From: Symbiodinium natans
Lineage: Eukaryota; Sar; Dinophyceae; Suessiales; Symbiodiniaceae
Direction: 5' to 3'
DNA: 64,000 nucleotides
Assembly: GCA_905221605.1 (NCBI GenBank)
Contig: CAJNDS010000691.1
Location: 62,001 to 126,000, forward strand
The notes below the pieces were generated by a model, which saw only the letters and a program-made list of their open reading frames with translations, did not search any database and was not told the origin of the DNA. Positions within the stretch are counted from its first letter, which is position 1. The number at the start of each line of letters is the position of its first letter. Made by a program: the position numbers and the translations under genes. This document shows positions 33,401 to 42,162 of the stretch, one piece after another.

Positions 33401-33705
33401 TCTCCCCTTCGACCGGGGTTTTTGGTAGACCCAAAATTGCTCCAGGCAGACACGGAAATCTTAAGGGAGGTGCCAAGCATTCCCTTTAGGAGTACTTGGA
33501 CTGCTTGGGAGAGTTACAGCAGGGGCGATGGCACTCGTTTCGCACCCCTACACCCTAAACCCCAAACCCGAAACTCTAAACCCTCAACCCTAAACCCTAA
33601 ACCCTAAACGTCCAAGCCTGAGTCCTGCCCCCACAGGAGATATGGTCTGCCCTCTGGGACCAGTCGGAGCGACTGGTGCAAGCCGCGCTGCATCGCAACA
33701 GCTGA
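21389..33705 (+). CDS. Short-chain dehydrogenase/reductase (retinol-dehydrogenase/WWOX-like), probable pseudoenzyme
   Basis: SDRs are NAD(P)-dependent oxidoreductases with a Rossmann fold. Sixteen exons join with no phase break and total 1,014 nt (337 codons and stop), a typical SDR length: 21389-21480, 22376-22436, 22870-22935, 23309-23360, 25072-25142, 25996-26071, 27528-27568, 29535-29584, 30158-30189, 30467-30518, 30810-30875, 31567-31610, 32223-32290, 32646-32761, 32833-32890, 33637-33705. Family landmarks appear in order: LLLVTGATSRLG (nucleotide-binding TGxxxGxG with the middle Gly as Arg), VLCGRNRRKGEDLAAELAA, DFLTVDLS, DGLELHFGLNYLSRFHL (the usual F-x-x-N-x-L-x-x-F), VLLCGSSRHRG (catalytic Ser region), PWKAFGQAALCNVMLAYELQ (where YxxSK is expected), VAAICFDPGPLAT (the conserved PG) and ALWDQSERLV near the end. 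Catalytic Tyr and Lys are Phe and Ala. The true start codon is unsure. Donors are 11 GT and 4 GC. Confidence 0.75.
22376..22935 (+). CDS. SDR exons: second strand GRN motif and DLS motif
   Basis: Exon 22376-22436 (acceptor cttgctgcgag) reads MVLCGRNRRKGEDLAAELAA, matching the SDR strand after the first helix, where GRN/CRN helps choose the cofactor. Exon 22870-22935 (acceptor cttgtgctgcag) reads SGIAADFLTVDLSCQKEAHG and FL, carrying the D-L-S that contacts the adenine ring. Both donors are GT. The 22870 frame stays open to 22957, so a longer version is possible. Confidence 0.65.
23573..23678 (+). mobile_element. GGACCC-family element
   Basis: ACTAGGACCCAGAG...CTCTTGGGGTCTAGT with an internal cccttatt...ggttccc...aaaaagggcaccc. 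Other copies or parts: 14555-14648, 18600-18690 (right half), 33065-33131 (right half), 46017-46121, 47054-47172, 51263-51375 and 55100-55180 (left half). Confidence 0.6.
23838..23961. mobile_element. TACTTGGAGG-family element
   Basis: TTACTTAGAGGTTCATGGGC on the left and CTACCCATGAACCTTTAAGT on the right, with an inner gttataacc. Confidence 0.6.
24260..24680. repeat. Long facing TTTAGGG and CCCTAAA arrays
   Basis: 24265-24449 holds about 26 TTTAGGG units; 24541-24665 is CCCTAAA with CCCCAAA variants. The 90 bp between looks like an exon: acceptor tgcattgcag, CPWHLEASRRRYSRAEQRGA onward, GC donor within GCCCTAAA. It does not fit the SDR phase. Confidence 0.75.
25072..26071 (+). CDS. SDR exons: central helix region
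   Basis: Exon 25072-25142 reads VSEETLDGLELHFGLNYLSR and FHL; the Asn in FGLNYL is the family's conserved helix-4 Asn. Exon 25996-26071 reads ATRLLANLKAGGTEASPAR and onward, matching the usual L-T-x-L-L-L-P-L-L-K stretch. The intron begins with TTTAGGG-type repeats and ends with a CCCTAAA array, and carries a ccctta-type inverted-repeat element (25622-25766). Confidence 0.7.
25622..25766. mobile_element. Grey-zone hairpin element with GGGCCCTTA words
   Basis: Arms GGGTAGTTCGATGGCCCCTT and its near complement ATTAAGGGACCACATAACTACCC. The centre repeats CCCTTA/TAAGGG and carries atatgag...tataagg. Other copies: 1719-1812, 6945-7093 (with a TA microsatellite), 12062-12155, 19938-20091, 36245-36397 and 63522-63635. 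Confidence 0.55.
26731..26832. mobile_element. GGGATGTTCCC-family palindromic element
   Basis: Nearly perfect hairpin: TTGGGATGTTCCCCCTTA...ACTAACAGTCCTT, centre, then AAGGACT...GGGGGAACATCCCAA. Other copies: 4018-4107 (partly lost arms), 20371-20471, 35877-35991 and 50450-50547. No coding capacity. Confidence 0.65.
27528..30518 (+). CDS. SDR exons carrying the active-site region
   Basis: 27528-27568 reads VLLCGSSRHRGEP, with the catalytic-Ser strand; GC donor. 29535-29584 reads DPSGALGLKLLEGAKG. 30158-30189 reads PWKAFGQAAL; acceptor gagtgcagatgcag, GC donor. 30467-30518 reads NVMLAYELQKRLRASW; acceptor ttgctggagctcag. Across the join the sequence is A-F-G-Q-A-A-L-C-N, where family members have A-Y-x-x-S-K-L-C-N. 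Tyr and Lys are therefore both replaced, by Phe (TTC) and Ala (GCG). Because this rests on a 32-nt exon, the claim needs transcript support. Confidence 0.6.
28186..28284. mobile_element. CTAAGGGTCC-family palindromic element
   Basis: Arms CCCTAAGGGTCCATGTACCT and its complement ending GTACATGGACCCTTAGGG, inner arms ACTTGGGCC and GGGCCCAAGT. Other copies: 7548-7610 (left part) and 55851-55958. Confidence 0.65.
28560..28730. repeat. Nine-base CCCTATAAA array
   Basis: CCCTAAA then about 14 units of CCCTATAAA with CCCTGTAAA and CCCAATAAA variants, inside SDR intron 27569-29534. A second CCCTATAAA array lies at 32935-33065 inside intron 32891-33636. Confidence 0.75.
29852..29964 (+). mobile_element. 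TTGCTTAAG-family element
   Basis: GTACTTGCTTGAGAACCCCC on the left, GGTTCTTAAGCAAATAGTAG on the right, with a G-run core. It therefore carries GT at one end and AG at the other. Confidence 0.6.
30810..33705 (+). CDS. SDR exons: PG motif to C-terminus
   Basis: 30810-30875 has VAAICFDPGPLATAWDLY; FDPG is the family's conserved PG before the substrate loop. 31567-31610, 32223-32290 (MAQEDKDVLAYFTRLVQDN onward), 32646-32761 (DPESAAELPAALATTQGAL onward), 32833-32890 and the terminal 33637-33705 (EIWSALWDQSERLVQAALHR, NS, TGA) complete the C-terminal lobe. The L-W-x-x-S-E near the end is common in retinol-dehydrogenase-like SDRs. Confidence 0.7.
31440..31542. repeat. CCCTAAA array before an SDR acceptor
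   Basis: About 14 perfect units. The intron (30876-31566) begins with GTTTAGGG-type repeats, so its ends carry opposite telomeric strands. Confidence 0.75.
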
Positions 33706-35065
33706 CATGGCGCACACCATGTGACCTCTTGGGTAAAGGGTTTAGGGTTTAGAGCTACTTGAAGGTTCATGGGCAGCTACAAGTGGTGTTATGAGTGCCC
33801 TCCCAAGGAAGGGTATAGGTATATTTTATAGGGCGTGCCTAGGCCCTCCTGCTTGGGGTTAAGAATATCTACTATATATGTGGATAGATGCTACATGGAC
33901 TCCGTGTGACTTAGGGAAAGGTCTGACGCAGAAACAGTGCTCACACTGGCACAGTGACTGGCTCTGCTGTCAGTCAGGCCCCACTTGGAGGCACCAATTT
34001 TCAGATTTCAGCAAATCCTTGAGCATTTACAGCAATGCTCTTTCAAAGAGACCTCTGCAAAGAGTGGATGTCTCCAGGATTTTCCTGGCTTCGCCTGAGG
34101 TGATCTGCCGGTATTTTCTCGGGTCGTCAGAAACGATCGCGTGCGCATCATCCCCAATCTCCAGACATCGATGTCCTTTGGAGTTGAGGGCTTAGGGTTT
34201 AGGCCTAGGCACCCAAGATGCAATACTACTATGTGCTTAAGTACCCCAAAAGAATAAAACGCAACAATCCCTATTACCCTTAATGAGGAAGAATAAGTTT
34301 TTTTGTTGTATAATGTTATCGGGGTTCTTAAGCAATTAGTAGAATATCACCGGACCCTGGATGTAAGTTGCATCAGAAAGATCCCGATCCCAGAAGGCCT
34401 CATTCCCCTCAATTGAGCAGCGTATGCTGGCACCTTCAACTACGTAGGGGTCCCTATGATGACTTAAAGTATAGTAGTAGAGGGTATATGACCCCCAATT
34501 TGGGTAGGGTTCTTATACCATAATCGGAAGTAAGTATAGTAGTACAGGGTTAGGTATATTTCTTCAGGGGTATTGCATGGGCTTGCAATACCCAAGCCTC
34601 CAGTCCCTGATTTATACAATTCAAAAAGGGCAGATATACCCGAGAGTTATAAGGCACGCTTCCATTTGTTTAAAACAGGGCAGAGAGGTTCACAGGGGTA
34701 TATCTGCCAAACACAAGAACTAGAAGGCAAGCTTCCCTTTAGGGTTTAGGGTTTAGGGTTTAGGGTTTAGGGTTTAGGGTTTAGGGTTTAGGGTTTAGGG
34801 TTTAGGGTTCTGAATAGGGCAGAGAGGTTACTTTACAGGTTCTGGTATACAGTAGCCAAGCCCCAAGAGGGTACCCTGATTATGATATATGGTTACTGTG
34901 CTACCAACAAAACCCCCGAACCCTACAGACCCACATTTCGATCACGTTTGCTTCCCTAAACCCTAAAGCCCGCAAAACCCTAAACTTTACAACCCTATAC
35001 AACCCTAAACCCTAAACCCTAAACCCTAAACCCTAAACCCTAAACCCTAAACCGGTGAACCTGAG
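33706..35065. other. Intergenic stretch with elements and one ORF
   Basis: No resolved gene. It holds a CTACTTGAAGGTTC element end (33755), an uninterrupted + strand ORF 33878-34192 (105 codons, Cys/Ser-rich, no family recognised, no clear splice context), a TTGCTTAAG element (34226-34342), two AT-rich palindromic pieces (34445-34560 and 34600-34735) and telomeric arrays at 34735-34808 and 34995-35053. A 3' untranslated region of the SDR gene may lie at its left end. Confidence 0.35.
34226..34342 (+). mobile_element. TTGCTTAAG-family element
   Basis: CTACTATGTGCTTAAGTACC on the left and GGTTCTTAAGCAATTAGTAG on the right, with a less G-rich core than other copies. Confidence 0.55.
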
Positions 35066-36755
35066 GGAGCCCCCTCAACTCAAGATGTCGCGTCACAGGA
35101 GATGGGTGCGCAGCAGGAGCAGCACAAGGCAAGGCATGGTCCCAGTCGACTGAGTTTTTTGGGTTCAGGGTTTAGGGTTCAGGGTTTAGGGTTTAGGGTT
35201 TAGGGTTCAGGGTTTAGGGTTTAGGGTTTAGGGTTCAGGGTTTAGGGTTCAGGGTTTAGGGTTTAGGGTTTAGGGTTTAGGGTTTAGGGTTTAGGGTTTA
35301 GGGTTCAGGGTTTAGGGTTTAGGGTTTAGGGTTTAGGGTTTAGAGTTTAGGGTTTTAGGGTTTAGGGTTTAGGGTTTAGGGTTTAGGGTGAAGCCTGAAG
35401 CACGCCTACACCCTCAGCATGTTCCCTCCTATACGAACAGTCCATTACATCCCTATGAAAACTCGCTGTTCGCCCTAAGCCCGGAAACCCAACAAGCCCA
35501 GAAAACGGTCTCCGGACCCCAGGGTCCGAAGCGTGACCTGAGGCGGGATGTGGGGAGAAATCCCTGGCCCCACCTCGAGATTTTTAAACGGGAAAGTCTA
35601 CCTGGGTTTAGGGTTTAGGGTTTAGGGTTTAGGGTTTAGGGTTTAGGGTTTAGGGTTTAGGGTTTTTAGTGTAGGGGGGAGCACATTCTTTTGTCAAGGT
35701 TGTTCTAGGTATGGCCCCGATGGTGAACCCCAAACTTTTGCCGGGCCTCGATCTCTCTCACGTGCGAGTCACGCTGCTGCGAACAACCCGAAGCCCGACG
35801 CTTTAACACGGTTTAGGGTTTAGGGTTTAGGGTTTAGGGTTTAGGGGCAACCCTGAGCCCCAATCTCTTAAACCGAAACTTGGCATGCCCCCCCCCCCCC
35901 CCCTGCCCTTATACCAACAGTCCTTAGTAGGAATTACAATGGGGGGTATTACAATCCCTATTCTGACCAGTTCGTATAAATGGGAACATCGCGAACCGAA
36001 GCCCTTCTTGAACCCTATGCCCAAGTGAAGGGGCACAATGCCACGCCCGAAACCTTAAACCCTTGCATAAGCCTTTAAACCCTTCGACACAACCCTTAAG
36101 CCCGTCAACCCTGAAAACCCTTAAACCCTTAGAACCCTTAAACCCTCGAAACCTATAAGCCCTTAAACCCGAAACCCCTTAAACCCTTAACCCTTAAGCC
36201 CTTAAACCCTTAAACTCTAAAGGGCGCCAGGTGTAGGGCTTTACTTGTCATCTAGGGTGCCCTTAAATGGGGACCCCTCCCATACCCCTTATATATCCTG
36301 TGCAACCCAAGGGCCCATACTTCAGAACCCAAAGGAGGTAAGGGACCATCCCAAAACCCTGAACCCTAAACCCTTGACCGATAACTACCCCTAGATTGTC
36401 AGGCCGAGTGCGTGCAGCTTCAGAGCAACTCTGAGGCCGGCGTGACGGCAACACCGAAGTCACGGGTCTTTGGGGTTTAGGCCCTCAAGTTTGGGGTTTG
36501 GGGTTTTGGGGTTAGGGGTTTAGGTTTGGGGTTTGGGGTTTGGGGTTTGGGGTTACGGGGGATTAAGATGACTGAATAGCCCCAACCTTCAGTTTGGTAG
36601 GTTGTGTGCGTCACACCTTTCCATAGGAGAATCTGCAAGCAATTTGGTCACTGACTGGTGTGTGCCCCTTGCAAACCAAGGGATGCTTCCCTTCGTTGCG
36701 GGTATACAGGCTACTCAAGGTTGGGCTTAGAACCGTATTTCCCCTACCGCCCTAA
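35066..36755 (+). CDS. Unrecognised Gln/His/Pro-rich protein
   Basis: Five exons agree in phase: 35066-35128 (GAPSTQDVASQEMGAQQEQH onward), 35394-35605 (70 codons, PEARLHPQHVPSYTNSPLHP onward), 35709-35799 (YGPDGEPQTFAGPRSLSR onward), 36403-36474 (AECVQLQSNSEAGVTATPKS onward) and 36627-36755 (ENLQAIWSLTGVCPLQTKG onward, TAA). Donors are GC, GT, GC and GT. The composition suggests a disordered protein; I see no domain. The start is upstream or unknown. Between exons lie long TTTAGGG arrays (35160-35390, 35605-35665), a GGGATGTTCCC-type element (35877-35991) and a ccctta-type element (36245-36397). Confidence 0.5.
35160..35392. repeat. TTTAGGG array with TTCAGGG variants
   Basis: About 32 units mixing TTTAGGG and TTCAGGG, directly before exon 35394. 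A further array (35605-35665) starts at that exon's donor. Confidence 0.75.
35877..35991. mobile_element. GGGATGTTCCC-family element with C-run
   Basis: C-run then TGCCCTTATACCAACAGTCC on the left; right arm TATAAATGGGAACATCGCGA is partly degraded. Lies in an intron of the 35-36.8 kb gene. Confidence 0.5.
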
Positions 36756-37159
36756 AACCCGAACCAACCCTGGACCCTGAACCCTCAACTCAAAACCCCA
36801 AGAGGGGGAGGGGGGGTAGCGCTTCTAGCTCGCTCTATGTCCTGAATGATTAGCCTTCCTCAATGGCTACACCTCACATCAAAGCCACCCCAGGACCTTT
36901 GCGCCCTAATTTACGATTTGTTGTAAGAATCCCCCGAAAGAATACAAGTATTCTTCCTAAAAAAGGTAATATGAGGATGATTATCATTTGTTCCGTTGGG
37001 GGGTTCTGAAGCAAGTAGTAGTAATCTGTGGTCGCAACACTCAGCCTTATCCCTTAAAGAAAGCAGGGTCCCACGATGGATACCCTAGAACCTATCAAAG
37101 TATTTAAGCTGTAGCCCTTCTTTCAACCCTATAAGCCCTAAACCTTAAACCCTAAACCC

Positions 37160-38160
37160 TAAATCCCGCCACTTGTTGTCAAGAAATATGCAAACCCGTC
37201 ATCTCTGCAAGAACTGTTTGGTTCAAGCGCTGCCTCTGTCTCATCACAAGAGATGGCCGCGGAATCCAAGGACATCTAGGGGTCGGGTTTGGGGTTGTTC
37301 AGGTTCTTCTGGGTTTTTGTATGAGTTGCTTCCTTGTGCTTTTGGCGTGTGTGAACGATGTAACTATTGAGTTTTTGTGTCATAAAGTACCTTTCTCTGG
37401 ACTGCTTCTCATTCCCGGAGGAGCTTGCTCGCAATGCCTATGTCATGGAGCAACTCGACAGAAGTCGAAGCCTACACCTTCTCCCAGCGTTTGGGTTCGG
37501 ATCCCAAAATGACATTCAAAAAGACCTGCCCCAGCTTCCATCTTGGTTGCTTCATGTGGATCCGGCACTCAGCCCTACACATGGGGAAGTTTAGGCCAGC
37601 TAGCTAGCTTCCTCACAGACCGTCGGCCGGGTGTGGGGGGGCACACGACCGCAGTAGTCTTGAGCACGCTTTTGGACAAAGAGGCTTTGGGCCCAAGGCG
37701 TATGACAGCAGAGCCGATGCGATGTGGCACGCTGGGGGTGTGACAAAATTGAGGGAGCAGCACTTCTGGTAGGAATGTGCCATTTGAGGGGAGGCCTTGT
37801 GAACTTGTGCACAAGTGAGTGCAATGATGGTTGCTCCATGACTTTTGCGAACGCTCATGCTCTTCGGCCGGTATCCGCTGCGCATGTTCGGCGTCATCCC
37901 TGTGTTTTTAGACATGTTTGATGCACTTTCCGGCCAGAGCGGGCACCCATGTCAGGAAGAGTTGCAAAGGATTCACAGACAACCACTGCCAGAAGCATGT
38001 CCCTAAACCTTAAATCCCAACACATGCAGCAGGACGTTTTGGGGTTTGAGAGCCTTGCAAGGCACTGCGTTCTTTCGCCAAATCACGATTTTTGTCAAAG
38101 CCGACAGGGGGAGCTTAAAGCACGCAACCCTACGCTACTTTTAATTGCTTAAGAGCCACC
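37160..38160 (+). pseudogene. Coding-like island with shifting frames
   Basis: About 1 kb free of telomeric repeats. Plausible protein segments occur on the + strand in different frames: EELARNAYVMEQLDRSRS (near 37415), FLTDRRPGVGGHTTAVV (near 37610), LFGRYPLRMFGVIPVFLDMF (near 37860) and others. Stops separate them and I see no consistent splice sites, so a decayed gene or retrocopy is most likely. It ends at a TTGCTTAAG element (38135-38244). Family unknown. Confidence 0.35.
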
Positions 38161-38244
38161 AAAAAACAAAAAAAAAATCTTCCTTAGAAGGGTAATGTAG
38201 AGATTATTGTGTTTTTCATTCTGTCGGGGTTCTTAAGCAGTAGG
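38135..38244 (+). mobile_element. TTGCTTAAG-family element
   Basis: CTACTTTTAATTGCTTAAGA on the left and GGTTCTTAAGCAGTAGGAG on the right; the core has A9 and gtaatgtagagatt. A diverged copy lies at 36915-37020. Confidence 0.55.
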
Positions 38245-38383
38245 AGTACAGGCATGAGCCCAGCCCAGTGAAAAAGATCAAAACCCTCCTGTAGCCAAAA
38301 AAATGCAGGCCCTCTAAACCCTAAACCCTAAAACCTGAACCCTAAACCCTAAACCCTAAACCCTAAACTTGAACGCCCCAAAG

Positions 38384-38901
38384 GTACCCATCAGAGAAGC
38401 TGAGCTTTCGAGAGCACTTCTCCTCGCTTTTGCTGAGCGGCGACTGGGGTTTGCCCCTAAGCATGACAACTGGAGGAGGGCGGTTCAGGGTTTCAGGGTT
38501 TAGGGATTCGGCTTTCGGCTTTCGACTTTTGGCTTTCGGCTTCGGCTTTAAGGTTTAGGGTTTAGGGTTTAGGGTTTAGGGTTTAGGGTTGAGGGTTTAG
38601 GGTTGAGGGTTTAGGGTCAAAGGTCAAGGGTTCGAGGGTTCCAGGTTGGCCGTGAGGATATTTCTCATGTTCTCTGATTGTGTGCCAGAGCATACCCTAA
38701 ACCCTAAACCCCAAACCCCACACCCCAAACCCCTAAACCCTAAACCCCAAACCCCAAACCCTAAACCCCAAACCCTAAACCCTAAACCCTAAACCCTAAA
38801 CCCTAAACCCCCCATGTAAGGACGCTGCTGGAGCTTGGAAGCCTGGGTTCCCTCGTGGCCGCTGCCTGGACCGCTGGCTGACACGGCTTGCATCGTTGGC
38901 T
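38384..38901 (+). CDS. Two exons of an unrecognised gene
   Basis: Exon 38384-38489 (acceptor acgccccaaag) reads VPIREAELSRALLLAFAERR onward to HDNWRRAVQ, donor GTTTCAGG. Exon 38821-38901 (acceptor catgtaag) ends at donor GTTTAGGG and is open in more than one frame; the phase-matched one reads RCWSLEAWVPSWPLPGPL onward. They may be the 5' part of the gene that continues at 40287, but the phase does not match, so an exon would be missing. Confidence 0.4.
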
Positions 38902-39027
38902 GTTTAGGGTTTAGGGTTTAGGGTTTGGGGTTTAGGGTTTGGGGTTTGGGGTTTAGGGTTTAGGGTTTAGGGTTTGGGGTTTAGGGTTTAGGGTTTAGGG
39001 TTTAATCCGAGCTCCTGTTTAATTGGT

Positions 39028-39058
<31 letters not shown>

Positions 39059-39870
39059 ACAATAAGGAAAGCAGGGTTCCACAATAGTTGGACCATGGCC
39101 CCGTATGGTTTCTCTATTAAAAAACAATAAGAACGTAGGGCGAGAGGTGCAGCCTTAGCAGAAGAAAAAAAGCTTTCCGAAAGGCAGAGTTTCAAAAATT
39201 TGACAACCCCCCCAGAAAAAATTCTTTAAATGTGGAGGGTTTGGCCCATACGAAATCCATCGTAATGGAAAGTAGTCTTCCGGCGGGAATCCGGGCAAAA
39301 TAAATTTCTTTAAATATGGGGGGTTAAATTAAACAGGAGCTCGGATTAGGGTTTAGGGTTTTGGGTTTAGGGTTTGGGGTTTAGGGTTTAGGGTTTTGGG
39401 GTTTAGGGTTTAGGGTTTGGGGTTTAGGGTTTGGGGTTTGGGGTTTGGGGTTTAGGGTTTAGGGTTTGGGGTTTAGGGTTTGGGGTTTAGGGTTTGGGGT
39501 TTAGGGTTTGGGGTTTGGGGTTTGGCGTTTAGGGTTTAGGGTTTGGGGTTTGGGGTTTGGGGTTTGGGGTTTAGGGTTTAGGGTTTAGGGTGTGGGGTTT
39601 GGGGTTTGGGGTTTAGGGTTTGGGGTTTAGGGTTTGGCGTTTAGGGTTTAGGGTTTGGGGTTTGGGGTTTGGGGTTTGGGGTGTAGGGTTTAGGGTTTAG
39701 GGTGTGGGGTTTGGGGTTTAAGGTTTAGGGTTTGGGGTTTGGTGTGGGTCTTGGGGCTTAGGGTTTAAAGCTGTGCGGTTCAGGGTTTATAGAAGGTTTG
39801 GCGTTTAGGGTTTACATAGGATTTACGGGTTTGGGGTCTCGGGCTTCGAGTTGAGGGTTTAGAGTTGAGA
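38902..39870. repeat. Largest telomere-like block (TTTAGGG/TTTGGGG)
   Basis: About 100 bp before and 500 bp after the inserted 346-bp element, mixing TTTAGGG and TTTGGGG in irregular order and degenerating after 39740. No exon seen from 38902 to 40286 apart from degraded element pieces at 39904-40010. Confidence 0.8.
39003..39348. mobile_element. 346-bp inverted-repeat element inside a telomeric array
   Basis: Terminal arms TAATCCGAGCTCCTGTTTAA and TTAAACAGGAGCTCGGATTA are perfect over 22 bp. The interior has a C27 run at 39032-39058 and A/T-rich DNA without an ORF. On both sides is TTTAGGG/TTTGGGG repeat, so it appears to have inserted into the array. Only one copy seen. Confidence 0.65.
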
Positions 39871-40286
39871 GCGTTTCTTTTGAGTCTTCTTGTTGGTTGC
39901 TTACCCAGAGGGTCCATTGACAGTAGGGTTCCGAAAGAAACTTGGTCTCAAGCCCTTTTTTAGTATGGTGGTTGGCACCAGTTCAGCCATGGCAGTCCAT
40001 AGCTGGGGTGAGGATTGAGTGTGCAGGGTTTATTTAGGGTTTGGGAGGGGGGGGGCGGTAGGTGTTCGGGCCACTCACAGCAGTATATTCTGGAACTACG
40101 CGCGGACAGCCCTATGTTTTTTGGTACCAAACCCTAAACCCCAAACCCCAAACCCTAAACCCTAAACCGCAAACCCCAAACCCCAAAGCCAAACCCTAAA
40201 CCCTAAATCGTAAACCCTAAACCCTAAATCTAAGCCCTAAACCCTAAACCCTAAACCCCAAACCCCAAACCCCATACTCAACACAG

Positions 40287-41895
40287 GATGCTTCCAGCCG
40301 AGAAGGTGAACGTCAAGGGCTCTTGGAGCCTGAAGGAGTGCACAAACCCGGGGATTTCAGGTAAGGTTTAGGGTTTAGGGTTTAGGGTTTAGGCTTTATA
40401 GGCTTTAGGCTTTAGGGTTTAGGGTTTAGGGTAAAGGTTTAGGGTTTAGGGTTTAGGGTTTCGGGTTTCGGGTTTCGGGTTTCGGGTTTAGGGTTTAGGG
40501 TTTAGGGTTTAGGGTTCAGGGTTCAGGGTTTAGGGTTTAGGGTTTAGGGCTTGTTTAGAGTTTAGGGCTTAAGGCTGCAGGTGATCCTACACTACTTTCG
40601 AGCCTTCAATGTACATACCGTTTCAAGCCCTGAACTCTTAAAGTCTTTCATGTTCACTCCGCGAATTCAGGCGTCTGCAAGGGCTACAGGGGCCTGGCTC
40701 ACACTGGTTCAGGGTTTGCTAACTTGCCTAAACCCTAAACCCTAAACCCTAAACCCTAAACCCTAAACCCTAAACCCTAAACCCTAAACCCTAAACCCTG
40801 ACCCCTTATGACCTCCCCCCCTCCCCCCTTCCCCCCACCCCTGTGCCCGTGTCATCGGCCTCAGTCCGCCTAAACCAGCCTCCTGCCATGGTAATCGGTA
40901 ACCCTAAACCCCAAGCCCCAAACCCCGAAAACCCTAAACCCTAAACCATCTAGACCCCAACAAAGCAAGCTCATCAGGAGCTGGCAGCTTTCCTTTGCAC
41001 AAAGGCAGCAGTGACCCGACTCTACAACAGCTACCTGGAGGTGGGTTTAGGGTTTGAGGTTCAGGGTTTAGGTTTTAGGGTTTAGGGTTTTGGATATCCG
41101 ACTCACGCAAGAGCCGACATGGATACCAGCAGTATCCCCATAGAATCCCTCTACGCTGAAAAATGCACTCTCCAAAGCAATCCTTCTAGTTCATTTAATT
41201 AGGCCCTAAACCATAAACCCTAAACCCTAAACCGTATGTTAGATCCTCTTGGGCGAGTGCGTATGAAGGGCCTTGAAGGAAACCCACTCACTAAACCCAT
41301 ACTAGACCTAAACCAAGTCACAATGCACGTCGAGTGGAACCCCCCTAGACCCTAAACCCTAAACCCCTGTCTTGCCAATGGCCCTTCGCAAGTAGCGCTG
41401 TGATTCAATGGGTATTAGGGCTAGGCTTGCGACCGCAACTGTTAGAGTTCAGAGGGTTTAGGGTTTAAGGTTTAGAGTGTTTACCTAGAGTTTCCATGGA
41501 CTTGTAAAAGGGGTATACCTACCCAATCGTTGTGATACGTCTCCCTCTTATTTCAGGGCAATAAAGAAGGCTCCTCTGGGTAGCGCTTACGGGTGAAGTG
41601 AATTACAGTAAACTCCCAAAAGTTGCAACATCCTTATCCCCATACCCCACAAGGTGCACTAAAGGGAATCCCTGCTCTGATCATCCTTAAACCCGTCTCT
41701 TCGGCTCTTTAGGGTTTAGGGTTTAGGGTTTAGGGTTTAGGGTTTAGGGAGTGGTCAGCGGTGCAGGCTGTCTTCTTCACCTTCCCGAATTTTCGGACGC
41801 AGCCCTCGCGTGAACATGCGCTCAAGCAGAAGAATCTGGGATGTGTTGAGCTTCTTATGGCCCACTTGGGCAAGGTCTTGATGTCTACGTCATGA
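40287..41895 (+). CDS. Unrecognised gene, six phase-matched exons
   Basis: Exons 40287-40360 (MLPAEKVNVKGSWSLKEC onward; donor cag|gtaagg), 40581-40610 (DPTLLSSLQ), 40671-40706 (VCKGYRGLAHT), 40865-40890 (RLNQPPAM), 40966-41040 (QAHQELAAFLCTKAAVTRLY onward) and 41803-41895 (PSREHALKQKNLGCVELLMA onward, TGA) join without a phase break. ATG 40288 could be the start, or the gene may begin upstream. All donors are GT, with good pyrimidine tracts, making this one of the cleaner models. The protein looks helical and soluble. No family recognised. Confidence 0.6.
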
Positions 41896-41937
41896 ATACT
41901 ACACCTGAAACCCCAAACCCTGAACCCCTAACCCCCT

Positions 41938-42125
41938 AAACCCTAAACCCCTAAACCCCTAAACCCCTAAACCCCTAAACCCCTAAACCCCTAAACCCCT
42001 AAACCCCTAAACCCCTAAACCCCTAAACCCAAAACCCTAAACCCCTAAACCCTGAACCCCACGGCCCTAAGCCCCTAAACCCCTAACCCCTAAACCCCTG
42101 AAACCCTAACCCCAAACCCTAAACC
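41938..42125. repeat. Eight-base CCCCTAAA array
   Basis: About 12 CCCCTAAA units, then mixed CCCTAAA, CCCTGAA and CCCCTAA, between two genes. Confidence 0.75.
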
Positions 42126-42162
42126 CTGGGGTAAACCCATTATGCCCCCCTACGCAGCGCAG

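Noticed and set aside
33878-34195. 105-codon ORF as a confident gene
   Set aside because: Open and without telomeric repeat, but no splice sites, no family match and an overlapping reverse ORF; listed only as part of the intergenic stretch.
41938-42125. CRISPR-like array
   Set aside because: Tandem eight-base units without spacers; it is a telomere-variant array in a eukaryotic genome.
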